Shown piece by piece: positions 1 to 7,100 of a stretch of DNA of 9,577 bases. The stretch comes from an uncultured Eubacteriales bacterium (GTDB lineage: Bacteria; Bacillota; Clostridia; Oscillospirales; Acutalibacteraceae). The notes beneath the pieces were generated by a model, which worked only from the letters and a program-made list of their open reading frames with translations, did not search any database and had not been told where the DNA came from. Made by a program: the position numbers and the translations under genes. Position 1 is the first letter of the stretch. Every line of letters starts with the position of its first letter. The stretch covers positions 1 to 9,577 of the forward strand of contig ONXZ01000075.1 of the NCBI GenBank assembly GCA_900321905.1. The letters are read 5' to 3'.

Positions 1-185
1 AGGAAGACATTAACACAGATAATATTAGTATTATCGCAGTTGATAAAGATAATTTTGAACGGCAGATATCGCTGTCTGATTGCACAGTTAACAAAGAAAG
101 AATTGACGAAAGCCACGTTATGGTGACATTTTCATATGAAGGCTGCGCCTGCTCGCTGATTTATACTCTGGAGGTAACAAAATGA
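1..185 (+). CDS. C-terminal end of an unidentified protein, possibly Ig-like (partial)
   Basis: An open frame enters from the left edge (first whole codon at base 3) and gives 60 residues ending LIYTLEVTK before TGA at 183-185. The other two forward frames contain stops within this stretch. The tail has alternating hydrophobic residues and a segment (VMVTFSYEG, then a short strand ending LEV) that resembles the last two strands of bacterial Ig-like domains such as Big_3. This is a weak resemblance by eye, not an identification. It contains two close cysteines (GCACS). The stop overlaps the start of the following LRR gene by four bases, so the two are probably co-transcribed and translationally coupled, and a surface or secreted role is plausible by association. 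The N-terminus and real function lie outside the window. Confidence 0.7.
   Translation, partial: EDINTDNISIIAVDKDNFERQISLSDCTVNKERIDESHVMVTFSYEGCACSLIYTLEVTK
170..174 (+). promoter_or_regulatory. Ribosome binding site inside the upstream gene
   Basis: GGAGG lies 7 bases before the ATG at 182 and within the last codons of the upstream gene. Together with the ATGA stop/start overlap (182-185) it fixes the start of the LRR gene and suggests coupled translation. Confidence 0.85.
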
Positions 186-3100
186 AAAACATTAACAGAA
201 TAATTTGTATAATACTTGTAACTGCTGTTGCGGCTGTTCAGTTCCCGATTACGGCGCACGCTAAAGCAGTTACTAATGTTCCTACCTTCAATGCAACACA
301 GCTTGACGTTGAATCAAAGGACGGTCTGTGGACTTATGACATTACCCTTGATAAAAACGACGAGCCGCGCGTGTGGATTACCGACTATCATCAAAGAGTA
401 AAAACCGAACTTGTTATTCCGTCAGAAATTGACGGTATGCGCGTTCAAAGTGTAGATATGTGGGCGTCAGTGGAAATTGAAGAGGGCGCAAGAATAATCT
501 TTGAAGAAAATGTTGAAAGAATCAGCGGTAACTTCTTACAAGTTTTGAACGGGTCTGTGGTTGAGCTTCCGTCATCTCTGCTTATGATTGATGAAAGTGC
601 CTTTATGGGAGCACGTAATCTGACGATAAACTTTCCCGAAAACCTTACCGCAATAGGTGACGAGGCGTTTTCCTCCTGCAGTTTCAGCGGGAATACAGAT
701 ATTGTTTTGCCTGAAAGTCTTAAATGTATCGGCAATGCTGTGTTTGACAGAACAAATATCACCTCTGTTAAAATCGGTTCCAAAACAAGATTTTCTCCCG
801 CTTACTTTTCGCAGACGGTGGGCTGTTATGCTATCTCAATTACTTATCCGTACAAGTACCCGTATACTCCGTTTACAAACTGCGCAAGCCTTACGAAGGT
901 TGAAATAGACGAAAATAATCCGTTTTTCACTGATAAAGACGGCACTATTTATACTGAAGAGGGGAAGGAACTTGTATTTATTAACAGTTATCCTGCTGAT
1001 TATGTTGTTCCCGAGGGAGTGGAGTACCTGTGCCCGAATGTGTTTGAAAACAAAACCTTTAACAGTTTGCACATTCCGTCATCAATTAAGAATTTTTATA
1101 AGACAACTTTCAGCGGTACAAAAATCGGTTCTCTTACTTTTGCGTCTGATTTCAGCGACGAAACCCTGTCGCACTTCACATTCCTTAAATCCAAAATTGA
1201 CGAGATTACCATACCCAAAAGTGTAAAAATTATTGATTTTGATAATTTTAAAAATGTCGGTCTCAAAGAACTGCATTTTGAAATGGATTCACAACTTGAG
1301 GAGATACGCTCAGGCGCTTTTCAGAAAAATGAACTGAAAACGATTGATTTGACCAATTGTAAATACCTTACAACGGTTTCTAACAACGCGTTTAGCGGTA
1401 ATTCACAACTTGAAAGCGTTGACATGACAGGCGTACCGCTTGAAGAAATACCTGACAGTATGTTTGCCGGCTGCGATAAACTTAAAAATATTAAACTATC
1501 CGAATACACGAAAGTTATAGGCAAATCAGCATTTGCGGTCAATTACAGTTCTGCACTTGAAAATGTTAATTTAGATAATATTGCAAAATGCGACGAAACA
1601 GCCTTTAACCGTGTTGAAAATTTTGATATTCACGATTATCTGCTGTCAAACGGAACTACTGACGACGGATACGAGTACAACGAATTTGTGAATCACGTTT
1701 CGCTTATCGGGTATACGGGCGAGGGTGCTGATTTGATTATGCCCGATACAATTAACGGCAAGCCTGTAACTGATATTGTTTGGGACAGCAGCAAAGTGTT
1801 AAAGAATATAACCATAAACAGCATTAAGCTTCCGTCACATCTTACTTTTATTTCTACAAGAGCGTTTGATTCAAAGCATGTAGGAGCAATAAGCGATTTT
1901 CCCGGGTCACTGCGCTACATAGGCGAAGAGGCGTTTTGCGGCTGCGCCTTCAAAGATGTCAGACTTAACGAAGGTCTTGAGTATGTTCTCAGCGGTGCGT
2001 TCGGCGGCTGCCCGATAGAAAATCTTGTTATACCTGATTCGGTATTTGTTTACCTCGGCAGAGGCTACAATAAAGCGAACAGCATATCTTTCGGAAAAAA
2101 TATGCGAAATATCAGGAAAATTCTTGATGATATCAGTACAAAGGAAACGGACGAAACAAAGGAAACGGATGAAAGCATATCTGTCAATATTTGCATCAGC
2201 CCCGATAATCCGTATAACAGTTTTGAAAACGGCGTGCTTTACAACAGCGATAAAACAGAGATAATCAAATCTTATTCCTGCTTTAACGTTGATGATATAC
2301 CCGAGAATTATCAGATACCCGAAACTGTAAAGATTATTGATGCTAACGCGTTTGAGCGATGCAACGCACTTGACGAACTTGTTATAACTGCAAATGTTGA
2401 GTACATTGGCAACAACGCTTTTTGGTATTCGAGCGTGAGGAATGTGCATTTTGCCGACGGTTTTAAAACAAAAACGCTTTACGGCACATTTAAATTCTGT
2501 GAAAATCTGAACACCGTAACCTTTGGCGATGTTGATATTAAGGAGCTTCGCTCAACTTATGTAAACAGCAGCATAAAAAATGTCGACATTCCCGAAAGTG
2601 TGGAAGTTTTAAGCTCGACGTATTTCTTTACTGACTTATCGGGTGTAAACGAAATAAAACTCCCCGACGGTTTAAAAGTATTATCCGCAGCGTTTGAGTA
2701 CAGTTTCCTTGGAATAACGGAAGTCACTATTCCTAAGGGCGTAGAAATAATCGGTCCGTATACGTTTGAACGTTGTAAAAATCTGAAAAAAGTCGATTTG
2801 GGCAACGTAAAGTACTTGTTTGAAGGCGCGTTTATGAGTTGCGAGTCGCTTGAAACGATTGACCTGACCGGCGTAACTTACTTTTCGGCGGAGGGTGACA
2901 AAGGAACGTTCGGTTACTGCCCTAACCTCAAAAAGATTACCTACAACCGCGCCGATAAGTCGAACACTATTGATGATGGTGCTAATCAGGGCAATACTTC
3001 GGTTGAAACTGTTGTAATCGGCAACGGTGTCAACAATGTCAAAAGTAAAGCGTTTGCCGACTGCAAAAATCTTGAAACGGCAATTATATCCGATTCGGTA

Positions 3101-3826
3101 GAAACTATTGCCGACGACGCGTTTGAAAACTGTAACAAACTGACGATTGTCTGCACTGAGCAGTCAAACGCGCTCAAGTTTGCTCAGCGCAACAGTATCA
3201 GATATAAGACATTTAAGGTAAACCCTGTACCTGACCAGATTTATACAGGTAAGGCGGTTAAACCGCAGCTTTGTGTAACTGTGGGCGACAGTCAACTTAA
3301 ATCGGGCAAAGACTACTCCGCGTCATACAGCAATAATATTAACCCCGGTACAGCAAGAGCGTACGCAGTGGGACTTGGCGACTACAGCATTTATGCCGCA
3401 ACAGTCAAGTTTAATATTGTTCGCAGACATCAGCACCGCTACACGGCTAAAGTTGTAAAGCCGACCTACACGTCGGCAGGTTATACGCTTTATACTTGTT
3501 CCTGCGGCAGCAGTTACAAGAGCAATGTCAAGTCAAAACTAACTGTGCCTAAAACAAAAATCAAAAAACTCGTAAGCGGCAAAAAATCTCTCACTGTTAG
3601 TTTTAATAAGGCAAGGGGCGCAAGCGGCTATCAGGTGCAGTACAGTCAGAACAAGAAGTTTAAAAACAGCAAGAAATGTAATGTAAACGCAAAAAAGACC
3701 TCAGTTAAGATTAAAAAACTGAAGGCAAATAAAAAGTACTTTGTGCGAATTCGCACATATAAAAAGGTAGGTAATAAAACTTATTATTCCGCCTGGAGTG
3801 CAGCAAAGAGCGCTAAAACAAAATAG
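182..3826 (+). CDS. Secreted BspA-like leucine-rich-repeat protein with fn3 tail
   Basis: The 1214-residue protein starts with a clear signal peptide: MKNINR, a hydrophobic core, then likely cleavage after AHA (about residue 27). Most of the rest is LRR_5/BspA repeats of about 23 residues with the pattern IP..V..I...AF..C..L..V. There are two LRR modules. Residues ~35-480 start with a Trp-containing beta cap. Residues ~494-1006 start with DDGYEY and the IGYTG...L.MP..INGKPVT signature (GYTG at 510-513), and end in the usual cap NSIRY. Two NP-x-DG/NG-x-x-Y inserts (246-257, 676-687) are typical of BspA proteins. Then follow a YTGK-type beta domain (1014-1080), a His/Cys segment (H1083, H1085, C1106-S-C-G) and a lysine-rich fibronectin III domain (1122-1214) ending KTK. 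There is no LPXTG motif or membrane anchor, so wall attachment may be charge-based. The family is linked to adhesion and ligand binding; the ligand is unknown. It is coupled to the upstream gene and followed by a small membrane peptide. Confidence 0.93.
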   Translation: MKNINRIICIILVTAVAAVQFPITAHAKAVTNVPTFNATQLDVESKDGLWTYDITLDKNDEPRVWITDYHQRVKTELVIPSEIDGMRVQSVDMWASVEIEEGARIIFEENVERISGNFLQVLNGSVVELPSSLLMIDESAFMGARNLTINFPENLTAIGDEAFSSCSFSGNTDIVLPESLKCIGNAVFDRTNITSVKIGSKTRFSPAYFSQTVGCYAISITYPYKYPYTPFTNCASLTKVEIDENNPFFTDKDGTIYTEEGKELVFINSYPADYVVPEGVEYLCPNVFENKTFNSLHIPSSIKNFYKTTFSGTKIGSLTFASDFSDETLSHFTFLKSKIDEITIPKSVKIIDFDNFKNVGLKELHFEMDSQLEEIRSGAFQKNELKTIDLTNCKYLTTVSNNAFSGNSQLESVDMTGVPLEEIPDSMFAGCDKLKNIKLSEYTKVIGKSAFAVNYSSALENVNLDNIAKCDETAFNRVENFDIHDYLLSNGTTDDGYEYNEFVNHVSLIGYTGEGADLIMPDTINGKPVTDIVWDSSKVLKNITINSIKLPSHLTFISTRAFDSKHVGAISDFPGSLRYIGEEAFCGCAFKDVRLNEGLEYVLSGAFGGCPIENLVIPDSVFVYLGRGYNKANSISFGKNMRNIRKILDDISTKETDETKETDESISVNICISPDNPYNSFENGVLYNSDKTEIIKSYSCFNVDDIPENYQIPETVKIIDANAFERCNALDELVITANVEYIGNNAFWYSSVRNVHFADGFKTKTLYGTFKFCENLNTVTFGDVDIKELRSTYVNSSIKNVDIPESVEVLSSTYFFTDLSGVNEIKLPDGLKVLSAAFEYSFLGITEVTIPKGVEIIGPYTFERCKNLKKVDLGNVKYLFEGAFMSCESLETIDLTGVTYFSAEGDKGTFGYCPNLKKITYNRADKSNTIDDGANQGNTSVETVVIGNGVNNVKSKAFADCKNLETAIISDSVETIADDAFENCNKLTIVCTEQSNALKFAQRNSIRYKTFKVNPVPDQIYTGKAVKPQLCVTVGDSQLKSGKDYSASYSNNINPGTARAYAVGLGDYSIYAATVKFNIVRRHQHRYTAKVVKPTYTSAGYTLYTCSCGSSYKSNVKSKLTVPKTKIKKLVSGKKSLTVSFNKARGASGYQVQYSQNKKFKNSKKCNVNAKKTSVKIKKLKANKKYFVRIRTYKKVGNKTYYSAWSAAKSAKTK
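2140..2175 (+). repeat. 18-bp in-frame tandem duplication (two copies)
   Basis: Two adjacent 18-base copies differ at two positions (unit AAAGGAAACGGACGAAAC). In frame they encode KETDET then KETDES (residues 654-665), a charged insert before the NPYNSF...NGVLY element of the LRR protein. It looks like a recent slippage or duplication in a surface loop. Confidence 0.85.
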
Positions 3827-3834
3827 GTGTAACT

Positions 3835-3936
3835 ATGGATAAAACAAGCGAAATTATAATTAAAGTAATTTTAGCCGTACTGTTATTTGCTTTTGTGCTG
3901 ACTGCTGCATACTTTGCAATATTCAAAATGATATAA
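3835..3936 (+). CDS. 33-residue single-pass membrane peptide
   Basis: ATG at 3835 opens a 33-codon frame ending in TAA at 3934-3936. The N-terminus MDKTSEIIIK is polar, and residues ~9-28 form one unbroken hydrophobic segment (VILAVLLFAF continuing into VLTAA), followed by a short tail ending FKMI. The start is 8 bases after the stop of the LRR gene. A modest Shine-Dalgarno AGGTG (3825-3829), which overlaps that stop, sits 5 bases upstream. The frame ends just before the transcription terminator, so it fits as the last gene of the operon. I do not recognise the family. It could be a membrane partner or regulator of the neighbouring secreted protein, or an orphan small membrane protein. Chance is possible at this length, but the continuous transmembrane pattern, the spacing and the fit against the terminator argue for a real gene. 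Confidence 0.6.
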   Translation: MDKTSEIIIKVILAVLLFAFVLTAAYFAIFKMI

Positions 3937-3938
3937 AC

Positions 3939-3972
3939 AAAAAAGATGCTAACTTGCGTTAGCATCTTTTTT
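3939..3972. terminator. Bidirectional intrinsic terminator shared by LRR operon and tRNA
   Basis: A perfect 15-bp inverted repeat (3939-3953 with 3958-3972) has a 4-base loop, TTGC on + and GCAA on -. Its core GATGCTAAC/GTTAGCATC is flanked by six A and six T, so it reads as hairpin plus T-run on both strands. On + it follows the 33-residue peptide stop by 2 bases. On - its stem core begins 5 bases after the CCA end of the tRNA, and its outermost base is the last A of that CCA. Confidence 0.92.
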
Positions 3973-4048
3973 GGTGGGCCATCAGGGACTCGAACCCCGG
4001 ACCGACCGGTTATGAGCCGGTTGCTCTGACCAACTGAGCTAATGGCCC
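3972..4048 (-). tRNA. tRNA with CAT anticodon (tRNA-Ile2 favoured over elongator tRNA-Met)
   Basis: The - strand folds into a complete 77-base cloverleaf: acceptor GGGCCAT/ATGGCCC, D-arm GCTC...GAGC, anticodon stem ACCGG/CCGGT with loop CTCATAA, T-arm CGGGG-TTCGAGT-CCCTG, discriminator A and an encoded CCA. The anticodon is CAT. This can be elongator Met, or Ile2 whose C34 is changed to lysidine by TilS and which then reads AUA. The acceptor has C4-G69 and C5-G68, recalled as TilS-favoured pairs in E. coli Ile2, and the overall sequence resembles Bacillus Ile2 more than Bacillus elongator Met from memory. It lacks the acceptor-end mismatch of an initiator tRNA. It is transcribed alone from a strong promoter and ends in the shared terminator. 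Confidence 0.95.
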
Positions 4049-4067
4049 TCAAAAACTCAGCTCAAAT

Positions 4068-4096
4068 ATAATACCATTATTTATTATCTAAGTCAA
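4068..4096 (-). promoter_or_regulatory. Sigma-A type promoter of the tRNA
   Basis: On the - strand, TTGACT (4096-4091) and TATTAT (4073-4068) are separated by exactly 17 bases in an AT-rich spacer. Transcription would start near 4060, about a dozen bases before the mature tRNA 5' end at 4048. It lies downstream of the terminator of the large - strand gene, so the tRNA appears to be an independent unit. Confidence 0.85.
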
Positions 4097-4110
4097 TACT
4101 TTTCGTAAGA

Positions 4111-4138
4111 AAAACCGCCGATTTTACCCGACGGTTTT
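4111..4138 (-). terminator. Intrinsic terminator of the dockerin LRR gene
   Basis: On the - strand AAAACCGTCG and CGGCGGTTTT pair over 10 bp (one G-T wobble) around an 8-base loop, followed by a further T, C and TT. It is 55 bases past the stop of the large gene and just ahead of the tRNA promoter, so it separates the two units. On + the wobble becomes a C-A mismatch, so the - direction is favoured. Confidence 0.82.
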
Positions 4139-4193
4139 CCTTAATTTTTACCCTTTCCATATATCTTATCAGGTTCAGAGATTTCCTGTAAGA

Positions 4194-7100
4194 TTATTTG
4201 CTGACAATAATAGTTTTGTATCCGATTGTTTTAGCGTTCGCGCCAATACAGGTACGTATATATCCCTGGTCTTTGCCGTTTATGTAGCCGTCATTATTTA
4301 AGTCTACATACCTCAGATACGATACATCGTCCTTGGTTGAAGATATAACCATTGCAAAAAGTCGCATATCCTCGTTGTCAATAACGCTGTCCTTGTTAAA
4401 GTCACAAGCGATAATCGGTATTGCCTCTCTAATGGAAATATCTTCATCTTCAACTACAATATAAATCTTGCGCGTAAAGCCGTAGGCGTACTTCAGTTCT
4501 GCTTCATATGTGCCTGTATCGAGTGTAAGAGTGAACATGCCGTTGTCGGCAGTAGTTGCCGCAACCATATCGTCAATTATAATCTTTACACCGCCAACGC
4601 CGTAGTTAGTGCTGTCGCAGTTTTTGTTCTTTGCAACTGTAACTCTGCCTGTAACAGTGTGCGTTTCGTGAATGAGGGCGCTGCCCGTAGGAGGGTATTC
4701 AGTCTTGTAGGTTTCACCGCAGTTGTTACATTCTTCAATCCTGAAGCCTTTTGTAGTGGCTGTTGCAGGAACGTCGGCAACGACCTTTTTGTCGTGACCG
4801 AGAGCAGGTGTGTGAACTTCCTCAAGAATCTCCCAGCAGTATTCGCATACGCCGACTTTGTATCCTTCGTGTTCGCAGTCTGCTTCATATACGGTCAGAT
4901 ACTCGATATTTCCGTGCTCTCCGTCGCAAATACCAATGTATCCCGCGAGTTCATCAAGTTTGATTGCACATTCTTCAAGGAAAGTATCCTCGTCCATATA
5001 TGCGTGTACGGTAATGTCGTTTGTCCTTGCGTATGCGTGAGCAGGTGAGCCTGCAAGCGTATAAATCTCAAGTTTAGGGTCTAAACTCAACGCTGCTGTG
5101 TATACGTCGCTGTTCCGGATATATATTGACTCAAGTTCTTTGCAGTTTGCAAACGCGCGCTCTTTGATACGTTTTGTGTTTTCAGGAAGAACAACGCTTT
5201 TTAGCGAGTCACAGCCATAAAATGCTTCAACACCAACTGTAGAGAAGTTTTCGCTGTCAAATACAAATGTTACGTTTGCAAGGTTTTTGCAGTTTTTGAA
5301 CGCCATATCACCGACTTGATACAGGTTGTCGGGGAAGAACATCAGCCTTAACTGACTGCAGTTCATAAATGCACCTTCATAAATTACGCCGACGCCGTCG
5401 CCGAGTTTAACAGATTTAAGTTGGTCGCAGTTAGCAAACGCGTAGTCGTGAATAAAGTACACCTTGTCAGGTATGCTGATTTTCGTAATTGCACTGCCTT
5501 CAAACGCGTAAGTTCCGATTGCCGTACAGTCATTGTCTATTGTGATATTACGCTTTGACTTAGGCGCAAGTATCAGATAGGTGCCTTCCTGATACAGACA
5601 GTCATTTTTTACAGAAAATGTAGGATTTTCCTCATCAACTTCAAAACTTTCAATCGTGCGCGGTGCATATTTAATACCCTTGATGATTGAAACGGTCTTG
5701 CTAAATACAACATTCTTAATCTCAAGATTTTTAACAAACTTGAAATCAACATTGCTGACGCCAAAGCCGTAAGTCAGTGTTATGCCGTTTGTGTAAATAC
5801 CCACGTCTTTAAATGCATTTTCAAGGTCTTTAGTTACGATACTGTTAGTTTTAATAATAATGTTTTCGCAGTAAACAGAATTTGTAAATGAGTTTTCGCC
5901 AAGCCATGCAACGTTCTTGCCTATGGTAATTGTCTGTGCGCTGATACAGTTGTAAAATGCTTCTTCCTCAATAGTTGAAACTTTGTCGGGGATAACAATC
6001 TCCTCAAGCGCAGTACAGTTGTAAAATGCCTGCTTGTCAATAACCTGCACCTTGTCGCCAATGTCAACAAACCTCAGCGATTTACAGTTATAGAAAATCT
6101 TTGTAGGTACCATGTCGATACCGTTACCAAGATTTGCATACTGCAGTTTAGGGCAGTTGTTAAAGAGTTTTGGACCGATTTCGTACACGGTATCAGGTAT
6201 TACAACACTCTCAAGCCTTTCGCAGTTGCCGAACACATTGCCGTCAAGGTACAGCAGCGTATCAGGCAGATTAATTGATTTAGGGTTAAAGGCAGAGAAT
6301 ACGTCTGACGCGTAAATCAGCCTGATATCACCTTCAATATCTATTTTATCAACGCTGAAAGCGCTCTTTGCCAATTCTTCGGTCTGCGGATAATTTGTGC
6401 TGCCGATGTCAGGCAAATTCTCAATGCCTCTGAACCAGTTAACTCTGCGTGTTACGGTTACAGGCGCTTCCTTTGCGTTAGTAACAATAGAGTAGTTGTT
6501 CCACGCGTTTTCAAAATTGTCCTGCTTGTAAATCAGCGGGTTGCGCGGTACAAACTCATAGGTGACGGTGTTTGTAACCTCGTAGTAGTACCAGTTAAAA
6601 TAACCCTTATCACTCCAGCCTTTAACTGTGCCGTATTCGTTGTAATCTTCGTTTTTAATAAGCGAGATATTATGCTCGCGACAGTAATCTGCAACTGCGC
6701 CGTCAAGTTTAGCGCACGATACTGTCAGACGAGTGTTATTTGCGCCTGTAGATTTGTATCCAAATGCGTTATCTGTAACGTTTTCTTCACCGTCAACATA
6801 GTCGGAGTAAACGCTCTCAACTGTAAACGGAAGCGTGAGTCCTACAAGATTGTCGCAGGCAGCAAACGCCTTCTTTTCAATCGCTGTAGCCTTGTTAGAA
6901 GGGAAGTAAACGCTCTTGACGTTACTGCCGTAAAAGAGCCCTTCGCTGACTACTTCAAGCGCTCTCGGCATAATCACCTGCATATCTGTCAGATTTTTAG
7001 TGTCAGCAAACGCATACTCGCCGATTGATGTAACACCCTCGGGCAGTACACATTTTTTAGCCTCAAGGAACGTGTTTGTATCAGGCAGCACCTCATAATA

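Noticed and set aside
1907..2449. 180-codon - strand frame inside the + strand LRR gene
   Set aside because: Antisense shadow of a long repeat-rich gene with a signal peptide and clear domains on the other strand; no ribosome site or recognisable domain.
3776..3826. Possible sortase signal at the end of the + strand LRR protein
   Set aside because: The C-terminus ends in a lysine-rich fn3 strand (SAKTK) with no LPXTG-like motif, hydrophobic segment or basic tail after it.
3813..4052. 79-codon - strand frame over the tRNA (MRAISSVGQSNRLITGRSG)
   Set aside because: It is a translation of the tRNA gene, a common spurious product, running on through the terminator and the antisense of the small membrane peptide.
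3972..4110. tRNA as an attachment site for a mobile element
   Set aside because: No integrase, no duplicated tRNA 3' end and no direct repeat of the tRNA tail were seen in the window.
4659..5048. 129-codon + strand frame opposite the C-terminal part of the dockerin gene
   Set aside because: Antisense to the paired-cysteine repeats and LRR cap; Cys/Phe/Val-rich composition comes from the complement of those codons.
5946..6098. Regular short repeats resembling a CRISPR array
   Set aside because: The 69-base spacing is exactly 23 codons in frame and encodes LRR units; the intervening sequence is also coding and similar, not unique spacers.
6672..7028. 118-codon + strand frame opposite the second LRR block
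   Set aside because: Antisense shadow with no start signal and no domain.
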